Source: Undaria pinnatifida
Lineage: Eukaryota > Sar > Phaeophyceae > Laminariales > Alariaceae
NCBI GenBank assembly: GCA_012845835.1
Contig: JABAKD010000007.1
Coordinates: forward strand, 3,848,225-3,912,224
Length of the DNA: 64,000 nt
Direction of reading: 5' to 3'
The translations under genes and the position numbers were made by a program. Below the pieces are notes generated by a model that saw nothing but the letters and a program-made list of their open reading frames with translations, searched no databases and was not told where the DNA came from. Positions 1 to 11,146 of the stretch are shown here, piece by piece. The stretch's first letter is position 1; the number at the start of each line of letters is the position of its first letter.

Positions 1-285
1 CGGGTGATTGGGGTGGCTCGATAATACCTGGGCAGTGTTGCGATCTCCGTAGGTGTCTCGCTTGGACCTTCAAAGGATTCCCACAGAAAGTAATCAACAA
101 CAGCGAATAGGGATATTTAGACTTGCTCTCTAATGACAAACTCTGTACCTTGTTTTGTTACCTAGTTAATCGAGGCCGTTGTGCTACTGGATGCGCCACC
201 GCCTATGTCGTTTCCCGCTGATTTAACTGCGTTTGATGCTCTACTGCTGTCAGCCAGCGCCAAACCCCGTTGTAGCAATATACCC
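1..285. other. No gene seen
   Basis: Mixed-composition sequence left of the first MITE. I see no convincing exon, RNA or repeat in it. Confidence 0.5.
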
Positions 286-524
286 ATGCTACGATAGAGA
301 TACACCATGCTTTTTAAAACGTTTCCCCAGTTCGGGAGCTTAAGACCTCACCCAAAACCTGATTTGGAGAAAACTAAAACTGCTACCGGATGAAAAATCC
401 CATGGCCTGGGTACACAATGAGAATCATGAAAACAAAATTGCCGATGTTCATAGATTTTGGGTTAAGGAGCGGCGTCATTCAGAAAACATTTCAGGCAAA
501 AACTGCTACCTCTATCGTAGCACG
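286..524 (+). mobile_element. MITE, GCTACGATAGAGG family, copy 1
   Basis: The left end reads GCTACGATAGAGA and the right end ACCTCTATCGTAGCACG, which are inverted copies. Between them lie the family's signature blocks: 'GGGAGCTTAAGACCTC', 'CTGCTACCGGATGAAAAATC', 'CCATGGCCT' and 'GTCATTCAGAAAA'. It has no coding capacity, so it is non-autonomous. A duplicated 0.5-kb block starts directly at its right end. Confidence 0.8.
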
Positions 525-526
525 TT

Positions 527-875
527 GTAATAGAGTGTCAGTGTCGCTGGCAATAGATTGGGGGTAAGATGGTCCGCAGAGTCATGGTCTTTTCGCCACA
601 AGAAAATTCTCATGAACGGAATATTCTAAGTGGAGCGGATGACCCGTAGAGTCTAGCTAGCTTATACCACAAGAGCGTTCTCGGAAATGGAACGTTCCTC
701 CTCCGGACAACATAGATAAAAGTAAGCGCGTTAAGCGCTCATGGTAACATAGAAGATCCAGGAGAACGTTCCTTGTACGTTCCATAGATGAAGGTTCAGA
801 TGAAAGCGCAGCAGCAATGCTGGGGTGACACCACCCCCGTGCTCTCACTCCTCCTCCTGCTCCTCCTCCACCTCC

Positions 876-906
<31 letters not shown>

Positions 907-1037
907 GTCTCCTCGAGCTTGTCATAGCTCAATGCCAATAATGATAAATCTATAAAGAAGAACCGTTGCTGTCTCCAATCGAAGCTGATACCCCTGCGTC
1001 CTTTCCCTCCCACCTTCCGGCACCACGACTCCTTCAC
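527..1037. repeat. Dispersed 0.5-kb duplication, copy A
   Basis: Nearly identical to 1263-1757. Both carry a (TCC)n tract that differs in length and an 'ACGTTCC' motif repeated several times. Open frames on the minus strand read through the CCT/GGA tract as poly-glycine and are not credible genes. Confidence 0.85.
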
Positions 1038-1262
1038 AAATGCCGTCGTCGGCAGGACTTGTAGGCCGATTGCTACTGGTATACCGTAGATACATACCCT
1101 TTCTCGAGCTATCACGGTCGTGAGCTCCATCATAGGGTGTTGTATATCTTGCAATGAGGCGTTTAAGCCGCATCTTCGATCCCCTTCACAGTTCTGGATG
1201 TTTTGTTGACATCTTTCGATTGCAAGGTGATCTGCATATACGACATTTCAGCGTGGGCTAAT

Positions 1263-1757
1263 GTAATAGAGTGTCATTATAGCTGGCAATAGATTGGGTA
1301 AGATGGTCCGCAGAGTCGTGGTCTTTTGGCCACAACAAAGTTTTCATAAACGGAATATTCTAAATGGAGCGGATGACCCGTAGAGTCTAGCTAGCTTATA
1401 CCACAAGAGCGTTCTCGGAAATGGAACGTTCCTCCTCTGGGCAAGATAGATAGAAGTAAGCACGTTAAGCGCTCATGGAAATATAGAAGATCCAGGATAA
1501 CGTTCCTTGTACGTTCCACAGATAAAGGTTCAGATGAAAGCGCAGCAGCAATGCTGGGGTGAAGCGAACTCTGTGAGCTTCACCCCACCCCCGTGCTCTC
1601 ACTCCTCCTCCTCCTCCTCCTCTTCCTGTCTCCTCGAGCTTGTCATAGCTCAATGCCAATAATGAGAAATCTATAAAGAAGAACCGTTGCTGTCTCCAAT
1701 CGAAGCTGATACCCCTGCGTCCTTTCCCTCCCACCTTCCGGCACTACGACTCCTTCA
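1263..1757. repeat. Dispersed 0.5-kb duplication, copy B
   Basis: Second copy of 527-1037 in the same orientation, about 736 bp downstream. It has a shorter (TCC)n tract and a short extra segment (AGCGAACTCTGTGAGCTTC) just before it. The two copies diverge abruptly after 'CGACTCCTTCA'. Confidence 0.85.
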
Positions 1758-2489
1758 TAACGTGTCAAAATTTCGGTGGTAGAATCGCTCCAGAGCAAAA
1801 CAAGCTCGAAAACAGAATCCAATATCTTCGCCGAGGCTTCAGAAAATACCTCGCGCATACATGTTGATCGGAGCCTTGTGGCTCGCCCACATGACTCCGC
1901 TACCTCCAAAGCCCCGTCCACGCCCTTTGATCAAACGTTTCACTCCCTTCTTAGCATGGGCGCCTACGATTTACCTCCTTACTCTTGGTTCTCTTGCACC
2001 CCTCTGCACGCCGCCGCACGTGGTCGATAGTCGCTGCATCGACGAGAAACGAGGCGCGAGAGCCAGTGCCACCGACGGTTCGAAGATCGTTACTATCGCC
2101 AGAAGCAGTATCTCGGCTTGCGCCGGTGTGATGCCTAGCTCGACTGGTTCAGGACCTGTATGTTTGTGTTTTTTTTCGCTGGCCTCATTGTGCACATAAT
2201 ACCCTTGTTCTACTACGCTTGAAGCAGGGGGAGAAATACGGGAACAAAGGCTACAATGCTCTTGGGACGAAGACGTACCGCCGCCGTTCTATCGGCCATC
2301 TCCACGTTTGGCCGTCTCCACGTTTTATGGGGTAGAGAGTAAGTACCCATCACTGGCGTAGATTAGGCTACCGGTCTGCTTCCTTCACTTGCGCTGCTCG
2401 TAATGAAATTTTATCCAGTTCATTGTTTCTGGAAAGCTTGGTCGGTACGGTTCAAATTTCGTTAAGAAATGTGTAGAGTTGTTTTGGAT
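1758..2489. other. No gene seen
   Basis: Short open frames occur on both strands (the longest is about 112 codons at 1861-2199), but none has recognisable domain content or a supported splice structure. Confidence 0.4.
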
Positions 2490-3790
2490 GCTTGGTGACG
2501 ACGCGATGGATGCAGCACACGTTAGGTATTGAACGGTATCACCTTTGTCCAACATCATCGGCACACTGCCACTCTTCCATTGTCCAGTCCTCCACATCTT
2601 CTTTCGAGTTTTTGTACTTTGTTTTCCCATTTCCACGAATATCGAACTCGTCGAGAAGTTCGCCGCGATATTCGAAGCCAGAGATGTGTAGTACCTGCGC
2701 TGTCGGATATTGCCCGATCTTCTCTGTTCTTTGCTTGCTCTTCCTTTTTGCATCGTCCTCGAGCGTTCAGTTCGTCAGGAAACTCGCTAGCATGCCCGAA
2801 GTTTGGTACAGACTTCGACTACGTCAGCGAATTTCGTGACGAGACAGACACTTATGGATGTGAGAAAAAAAACAACAAGCATAGGAAGAGGATTTGGGGA
2901 GACGACACCTGATAGGGCAGATGTCCCACGACGCCACGGCAAGGATGTAATATACCCAAAACACCTGCGCTAGATATGCACACAATACATATTTATTGAA
3001 AATATCAAGCTGTAACATCCCCTGCGTAGGCGCAATGAGAACGCTGTTGATGACTCGATGCGAACGGACTTCGTTCGAGCAACAGTCGCCTTATAAGTTG
3101 ACCACGGTGACTTCCACGCTAATAACTTCAACGACTAGTCTAGTGTGTTTGTTTCACACACACAGATCGTAGTACGCCCCTTAGGTTGGTTTGCAAGTCA
3201 TTCTTAGGACTGCGCTTTTCTCGAACCGTGTTGCTACGACGCCAGCAAGGTTGATATCTGTATTGAAACGCAAAAGAGACAGAATCAAGATGGATATACT
3301 ATATATCACTACAGTAATATATGTTGTATGATGTTCATATCAGTATACTACTATAATGACTGTCTATGTCTAAGAGAGACGGCACTATTGGAGGGGTATG
3401 GGAAACACGAGACTTTCCGCGTAGTATTCGAATGAGAGGAATGTTATTGTGAACGCCTCGTCGACGTGAAGGACACAGTAAACGTTTCGCGTCGAATCGC
3501 GCAGCAGCCACAAGAGTGCTCGTTCCTCCGTACACAGCTCTAGTCCAATCTTTCATCTGTATACAACCAACAGTACATGTTTTTGAGCAAAGACTACCCA
3601 CGTCCGTTTGTAGGCATTGCGCTACATAGAATAGCGACGCGACCGACCACATCGGTCTGCTCCACGGAAACCACCGACTCCATCACCCCCTTCATATCCT
3701 GCTTGCGTGTGTCAACATTGTCTGCGATAGGTCGTTGTACATCTTGTTCCCGCGTAATCATCTCTGTCCGCTACAAAGGTTGATTAATAC
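2490..3790. repeat. Diverged tandem triplication, unit 1
   Basis: First of three related units. Anchor blocks are 'TCGTCGAGAAGTTCGCC' (about 2651), a central hairpin with arms related to 'GTTCAGTTCGTC' and 'GACGAGACAGAC', then 'GCGTAGGCGCAATGAGAA', then a block near 3350 that recurs near 4900. No conserved reading frame is shared by the units, so this looks like repeat DNA and not a gene family. Confidence 0.65.
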
Positions 3791-5300
3791 TATGACGTCG
3801 TAGACCATCTGCGCCATCGAATATTGTCTACCGCTCTTCTTTCGTATTTTGCTCTTATTTCCACCTCCACGAGTGGCGTGTTCATCGAGAAGACCAAGGC
3901 TACGGTAGGGGGGGTACCCCCGTTTTCACTCGTGTGTTTGAGGCACTCGCACGAGTGACTCTGTAGCTCACGGATGAAAATGGTTTAGACAGTTGTTTCG
4001 GAGCAGCTTAGAGTACCTTTGAATTGCGGATCGATTTCGTCAATATAAAACATGAAGAAAACGTAAGATCGCAAAATAACAAAGGGGTTACTCGCGCGAG
4101 TGACCCCTAGCCACTGAAATTCAAGGCCCAAAAAGGGACCCCCCTACCGTAGCCTGGGTCAGAAGTTCGCCGACATATTCGAAGGCAAAGCTGTGTGGTA
4201 CCTGCTGTCTCCGGCATCGCCTCCACTTCTCCATTCGATCCTAGCCCTCTTTTTTTCCTTCCCCTTTGAGTGTCCAGTTCGTCGCGAACTCGCTGACATA
4301 CTCGGTGTCTAGGTTCTGAACTTCGAGTGTGTCAGCGACTGCGGCGATGAACTGAACACTCGGAGACATGGGAAAAAGAAGGGAAATGATAGAAATCGGA
4401 AGGGGAGGCGATATCTGATAGTGCAGATTCCCCACGGCCTCACGGCAACAATATCTCCATACAACACACGCAATACACCTTCGTTAGATATTTACATTTG
4501 ATTATTTCCTAAAAGGTCAAGCCCTTACAGCCCCAGCGTAGGCAGGATGATGGGAAAAGCGTTGCTCATTCGAGGCAGACGGATTCGTGCAAGCAATGAC
4601 TCCACCTTAGTAGGGGATCACGGTGGCTCCTTGTCTAAAGCCTCCAACGCCTTGGTTGGGTTTTTATTCTACACGGACGGATCGGAGTGTGCCCGTTAGG
4701 TTCGTTTGCAAGGCATATAGTCTATATGCTTAGGGCTACGCTTTGATTGAACCGTGTTGCTACGAACGTAGGAAATCCATGACCAGATTGAAAAGCCACA
4801 GAGACTGGGGGCTGAAAAGCGCAAGAAGGATACATCTCACTAGTCTACAGCAGTACAATTGTGATGTCCAAACGAATATTTACTACAGTAACTGTCCATG
4901 TCTAAGAAAAACAACACTTGTGGAGCGGTAGTCTATAGAAATACAAAACATTCCGCGCAATAGTTGAATGGGTCGTCGACATGATGGACACCGTTAACTT
5001 TTAACGTCGCACCACGCAGAAGCCACGGGAGCGCGCGTTCCTCAGCACACAGCTCTCGACCCTCTGCAAGATATTTATAAGCAACAGTACATTCTGTGGA
5101 GGAAGCAAATCTCACGTCCGTTCGGTAAGTGTCGCGCTACCATATCCGCTAAACCACGTAGATCAGCTAAGCGACCGGCATCATCGGTTTGCTCCACCGA
5201 ACTCACGGACTAAATTACCCCCTTCACATTTTGTTTGTACGTGTAAACATCGTCGTAGCAGAACATGTTCCCGCGAAAACGCTATTTACCAGGTTTGATT
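3785..5300. repeat. Diverged tandem triplication, unit 2
   Basis: Second unit, interrupted near its start by the 268-bp MITE at 3893-4160. Its hairpin is the best preserved: 'GAGTGTCCAGTTCGTCGCG' at about 4267 faces a block ending in 'GATGAACTGAACACTCG' at about 4364. Confidence 0.65.
3893..4160. mobile_element. MITE with GGCTACGGTAGGGGGG inverted ends and 5-bp TSD
   Basis: The ends are inverted copies, ACCAAGGCTACGGTAGGGGG on the left and its near-perfect complement on the right. The element is flanked by the direct repeat AGAAG (3888-3892 and 4161-4165). The related units at about 2651 and 5409 carry the uninterrupted sequence 'GAGAAGTTCGCC', giving a natural empty site. An internal pair 'ACTCGCACGAGTGAC' and 'ACTCGCGCGAGTGACC' is palindromic. 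No coding capacity. Confidence 0.88.
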
Positions 5301-5960
5301 ACTACCATGATGCCGTAGGGCATCTGCGTTATCGAACACCCTCTCTCTGCCGGTCTTCTTTCATTTTTATGTTCGATGTTCTCCCATCTTCATTGAACAT
5401 CGAGTTCGTCGAGAAGTTCGCCTACATGTTCGAAGGCAAAGCTGTGTGGTATCTGCGATATACCGGATATCGCTTGCCCTTTTGCTTGCTGTCTTTTTCC
5501 TTCTTTTTCTCATCTTCCCCGAGTGTCCAGTTCGTCGCAAAACTCGCCGACATACTCCAAGCCTAGACTTCGTATTATGTCCAGACTTCGAGTATGTCAG
5601 CGAGTTTCTCCACGAACTGGACCCTCGACGACTATGGGAAAATGAAGGACAAGGATTGAAAGTAGAATGGGAGGTGATATCTGGTAGCGCATATGCCCCA
5701 CGGCATCATGGCAAGAATCTCTCCTTAAAACACACGCAATACACCTTCGTTGGGTAAGTAGTCTAATTTATCGAAAAAAGTAGACTCAAACAGCCCCAGT
5801 GTAGCAATAATTGAAATGCTGTCGATAACTCGAGGCGGACGGGGTTTGGGCAAGATATGGCGTTGCCGTAGTGGGGGGTCATGGTGGCTCCTACGCTAGC
5901 ACATTTTACCATTTGTCCTGTGATTCCACGCATACGGGTCGTAGTACGTCGCTTAGATTG
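5290..5960. repeat. Diverged tandem triplication, unit 3 (truncated)
   Basis: Third unit, closest to unit 2 in the block 'GAAGGCAAAGCTGTGTGGTA'. It ends shortly before the AGAC microsatellite. Its hairpin arms are around 5520 and 5620. Confidence 0.65.
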
Positions 5961-6010
5961 GTTAACAAGGCATGGGTTTGACGGCCCACGACAACGGGCT
6001 CACCTACCAG

Positions 6011-6329
<319 letters not shown>

Positions 6330-7462
6330 GTTTCTGTATTACTGGTATCTGAAAAATATAGGCTGCATATACCTACGATTATGACTCAGGGCAGACAGCG
6401 GTCGAACGGATTGTGCCGATGGATATACACAACTGCTGTTACATGCGAAGACAACACACACCACAAAAAACACGCGCACATTATTACGAGTAACGACAAA
6501 AAAAAACAAGTTCGCAGCAGTCACCGCACACGTCAGTAACATGTGCATTTCTAAGTGCTAGTGCCCTGGTGTCTATTTCTATTCTGGCTGCCGCCTTCTT
6601 TCTGCTTAGCTTCCCGTCCTCTCCCCATTGCTTTCAACACCCTTTTTAGCGGATCGGGTGCACTCCTTTCTCTTCTTCGGTGGTAGCGAAATGTTTTTTA
6701 ATACGGGGGTCGACTGTAGAATCAACCTGCAACACGATATCATATTGGTTCTAAATTCCCGAAAATATGTTGTAAACATGCATTTTATCAACTATTTACG
6801 GCGCTAGGATATGCCCACAGACCCGCCCGACACGTAGTTCGTACATTAGTATTGCCATAGTTCAATCAACATTAGTTGCGGCGCTCGACCAGCTCGACTT
6901 GAGGTTATCAAAACGAATCTATCTGGGGAAACTTTATACCTCGTATCAACTATGATATGTGTCTGGTGGGCGATAACTAACCACACCATCTAAAGACATG
7001 CGAAACTGCTAAGACTGCATTCGATGTACGAAGAGTACAATATGGTCTTGAATTTTTTCCCAGACCCGTTTAGTTCGAAACGCGCATAACAGCAGCAGCA
7101 GTGATGCCAACATGCGAAAACATACTACTGCGAGCTCGACCGCTTTGACTTATGGTCCACAAAACTGGTATGTGGAAACATTTCAACCATGATCAATGCA
7201 GTACGTACGATAAAAAGCCGGAATATCTTCCCTCGAACTTCGCAAATAGAGAGTGGCGGATGAATAGACCTATGCATTTAACCATTGAGCTGGACTATTA
7301 TCCAGAACCACTCTGATTGGTGTCCGCGTGGCGGTATTGCGAAAACACTTCAACTAGCATTACGTCTCTGAGCCGTTCGACACGAACTTCTTCAAAATGA
7401 GACCCGAAAGCTACTTCAACCGTATAGACCTAGTCTACACGAGTAGTACTCAATAAATAACC
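6330..7462. other. No gene seen
   Basis: About 1.1 kb with only short, stop-interrupted frames. No splice-supported exon, RNA gene or recognisable repeat. Confidence 0.45.
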
Positions 7463-7470
7463 GGACAACG

Positions 7471-7795
7471 GCCGGCCTAGTGGTGGCCTGGAATGCTACA
7501 CACTGTAAACAGAAGAGGTGTTGGCTGTGGACTTCGAATCTCACGTTGGTCGGACGTTTAGGTATTTTTACCAAAAATATAGTAATGAGCTGCTGAGTGG
7601 GCCTGGCAGCGGGGGTAGCCGCAATTCAATGCGAGTGGACGAGGGAGGACAGGGCTGAAGTCTACTCTCGATAAAAATGAAGACACGTACCGTACGTAAT
7701 AGGGGAGGGGAAATAGAGCCCGGTCAGCGATCCTGGATCTGAGTTACGTCTTGGGACGGGAGAAAGGGAAAGGAAAAGTGCCAAGATTAGATTAT
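7471..7795 (+). mobile_element. tRNA-derived SINE, family S2
   Basis: The head is tRNA-like: a box-A-like 'TAGTGGTGGCCTGG', a box-B-like 'GGACTTCGAATCTC', and ends GCCGGCC and GGTCGGA that can pair. The body contains 'CTCGATAAAAATGAAG' and a G-rich block, which also occur in the S1 SINEs, then 'CTGAGTTACGTCT', which recurs at about 58070. The head has no intact anticodon arm, so it is not a functional tRNA gene. Confidence 0.65.
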
Positions 7796-8446
7796 ACGTA
7801 GAATGGATGAGCAATACATAGACTATATACTATACTAGACTATATAGTCTATATGCTCGAAGTAAGGTACCCAAAGATGCTCAAGTGATTTCAACGGCTA
7901 ATTAATGTGCAGCTGAAATAATGTCCAGGCCCGACCATCTCGAAGTTCGCATAAAACGGGTTGCGACAATACATCAATTTGTCTTGTAAGATGGCGCTCG
8001 TCCAGGTCGACGCGAAGGTTGACGAGCTGTCTAACTGGCGTGTGATCATTTTTACTTCAAATTTGCATGGTATGGTATGGTGTACTCAACTGTTTTCTAA
8101 GGCCACCTCGACTGAAAATTCTCAAAACGAAGTGCAAAACACGCGTCCAACCATTATGGCCACCGAATCTTCATGAGGCCGGCTCTGCTCGCTCGCAGAG
8201 CAAACAATTTTGCGAAAATCAGGTTGTGAAATATTAGTAATGTATGTGTCACTGCTGATGTGGTGCACACGTGCTGCTGTATTATTGCTTTGACAAGAGT
8301 TAATGTGAGAAAACAACAACAACAACATTGCATACGTCTGTCTGGCAAAACATAGCTTTGCTAACTATTTCATGTACTCCTACATATACAGCAGTTAATA
8401 CTTGGTAGTAGTTTTTTTCTCGCTCGACTCTCCCCGTAGTAAATAT

Positions 8447-8622
8447 TATAAAAAATGAAAATACACTCCAGCTGTGAGATCGAAGATTTCGTCGAAACTC
8501 ATCTTTGCAAGCTGTGTGTGTGATACTCCGATCGCGCGTATTACGAGTTGTGTGTCCTCATTAAGGATATAGGTCGGCGACTCCCCTTACAACTACAGTG
8601 TAGCTATCAGGGTCAACAGGAT
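8447..8622 (+). repeat. Dispersed repeat family C, copy 1
   Basis: About 175 bp with marker blocks 'CTCCAGCTGTGAGATCGAAG', 'CATCTTTGCAAGCTGTGTG', 'GGTCGGCGACTCCCCTT' and 'GTGTAGCTATCAGGGTCAAC'. Full copies lie at 29668 and 31597, with inverted or partial copies at 21476, 22590 and 38208. I could not assign a class. Confidence 0.8.
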
Positions 8623-8810
8623 GATTTTAGTCAGTCTGTGCGCGGAAACTATAAAACCCGTTTCTGAGGGGGACAAAATCTGACAGCTGTGAAGGGAAAT
8701 GTAACCTTTGATCAAGTTAATCTTGTAAGTCGAATAACCGGTGAGGGGGGTGGGGCGGAGTTTTGAAGGACGTGGGGGCCTGGTTTTGATAGTAAATATA
8801 TATGAGCAGT

Positions 8811-9103
8811 GATACGATAGACAGACGTGCACCGTTTTCCTTCTGTGAGGGGGTGGTGGCCTGAAGAGCTCTTAGAAGACTTTTAGTCTATACCTCAACC
8901 AAAATGAATGATGCTTTGATCTTGAATATATGAACTGAAAGTCTAACTCCATGATGAACAGACTCACGGGACCTAGGTGTAAAACATTCATATATATTGC
9001 AAAAAATGAACGAAATTCCGACAAGTTTGGGTTAACAAGGAGCCCCATCAATCACAGCATGTTACGGCCAAAATTGACACCTCTATCGTAGCAAGCGTCG
9101 TAT
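8811..9103 (+). mobile_element. MITE, GCTACGATAGAGG family, diverged copy
   Basis: The left end 'TACGATAGACAGACGTGCACC' region (from 8812) and the right end 'ACACCTCTATCGTAGC' are inverted copies. The internal 'GGTTAACAAGGAGCCCCATC' matches the family block before the right end. The middle is diverged. Confidence 0.65.
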
Positions 9104-9132
9104 ATAAATATAGACTATATTTATATATTTAG

Positions 9133-9428
9133 CGGTCGCCCCGGTGGCGTATCAGGTTAACCTCGAGCCTCGTATGGGTCATTTTCGTTAGTTTGAGCCC
9201 CGCCGTGTGCATACTCGTATCAATTCGCTGGGACTTTTTCTTGTGCACAAATTGACTTGCGGAAAGCGCGAGAGCGTGAGTTAGCAACACTCGATGAAAA
9301 ATTGACGAGCAGTGGGATTGCTGAACCCTATGCGCGATAAAAATTGAAGGCAAGAACCGGGGGGGAGAAGGGACGACACCTGTAACCACGGCTTGTTCAG
9401 AAGCTGGAAAGTACAAGTGTGAGGAGAA
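9133..9428 (+). mobile_element. tRNA-derived SINE, family S1, copy 1
   Basis: Starts 'CGGTCGCCCCGGTGGCGTAT', with box A as TGGCGTATCAGG. The box B region 'TAGTTTGAGCCCC' is decayed relative to copy 2. The body 'CTTTTTCTTGTGCACAAATT' through 'GCGATAAAAATTGAAGGCAA' and the GGGGGGAGAAGGGACGACACC tail match 45023-45316 almost base for base. The minus-strand open frame inside it is shared by both copies and is a by-product. Confidence 0.85.
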
Positions 9429-11146
9429 ATAATTAAATAAACAAATAAATTTCAAGTACCAACAACGCAGCTTGCAAAGAAGAGTATTGACCCGAAATTC
9501 GTAGAACTCACGGCTGATGCCCTTGAAATATTTTTGTAATTTTTTTTTATAGTATACCAGGTTTTTTTTTTGGCAGTTTCAACTCATCATGTGTACAGTA
9601 TGCATAGACCTATAGTCTACATATACTACATACTTCAAAGTATACGCATAGTCTACATATACAACTACTGTACACTTAGTCTACACATTCTGCTTAGCTA
9701 CATAGCCACGGCAGTGACTCAGGTTTGTGTGTGCAGTAATCACATTTAAACTGAGCTCACACCCATTTATCTAATAAGCGTCCAGCACACGCGAACCGAG
9801 TTGTCCACCCATGCATCATATCAACGGAGAGGCGAGCTCCGTATTGCAAGTACATTACCTTTATTTCTCTGCAATGCGGGACGAAACGAATGCGGGGACG
9901 GAGCATAAGCAAGCCAGCATCCCCCACGGCGTGCAGAGTAGAAGTAGTATAACAACATGAAAGAGAAAAATTAACGTAGATTGGATAAAAAATGTGCTAC
10001 AAAAAAATGAACTAGTGCTGACGAGATTCTGTATTAACAAGCCCCATGAATTGGCAAAATCGTGTTGGATGCTACTCTCTACGTGTTTTCCGGTATTTCT
10101 TGGTATATCATTTTCTTTTTTATTTTGTGTGTGTTGCATCTAAGCCTGGTGTGCTGGCTGGCTGGATGCATTTTTTTTTCTCTTTTTGCCGGCGTGTCCG
10201 CCTTCGCTTGACCCTCCAACATTTTCGGGTTCGCGACAAACGCATTGATTGCGGCTAGCGTTGCATGGCCAAAGTACCTTACTGCATTAGCAATGTGTAT
10301 CTCTGTGTCGTAGGCTGTTGCCACGTTGCCACAGATTGCGTCTCGCTGGGAGGCGTCGGCATGGACACTCGTGGAGCTGGATGAAGACGGTTGGAGAAAA
10401 AATCATCATGATGTAATGAAAACACACCGGCGAACGCAATTCATTAGGTTGGTTAACCTAAAAAATCAGGGCAGTCCTCGGGAAATTCCAGAGGATCACA
10501 CTGGAATGACGATGAAACCAACCAAATTGCAGAGTTTATTCACCAATAATAAATAAACCATGGCGACAGCAGCGTAAGAAATACCAAACCATGGGTGAAT
10601 CGTTTGACTGCTCGAATTCCCGATGTGACATTGCCGAGGCCATACCGCGATTCCAAATTCGAAAAAATGAAACTGCACCTTCTTCATTCAGTCGATTCGC
10701 CGTAATTTGGTCGTTCAAATGGCGCGTTTTCCGATGTATTCCTCAGTGATAATGGTAGTAGCTATGGTTAGTTTACCGCGATTCGACGACCCTTGGGATC
10801 TTTCCGAGAAGGGCCATGAAACTTGCCCATGCTGTTATTTGCAGTAGACTCTTCTACTTGTTGAGCTACTTCTGACAGTCGAGACGCTCTGTTAACGCCA
10901 AGCAGGTGGAAAGATGCATGGAAATTAACATCACGCATTTTCTTAGAAATTACCGGTTGGTGGCACTCCGTGTAATGTCAAAAAACGATCTACAAGCGAT
11001 CCTCCAAGCGCCAACATGACTGAGCCCCATACCCTCACAACACAGCAAATAAATCTCTCCTTCGAGTCTACAAACTGTTCCGCCCAACAACCGTCTCCCG
11101 GACATAGACCACAAAGATCCCGGCACGTACATCATCGACTCTGAAC
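9429..11146. other. Upstream region of the beta-helix gene; no other gene seen
   Basis: About 1.7 kb containing short frames only. The last 100-200 bp before 11147 are the probable 5' UTR and promoter area. I see no clear TATA element. Confidence 0.4.
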
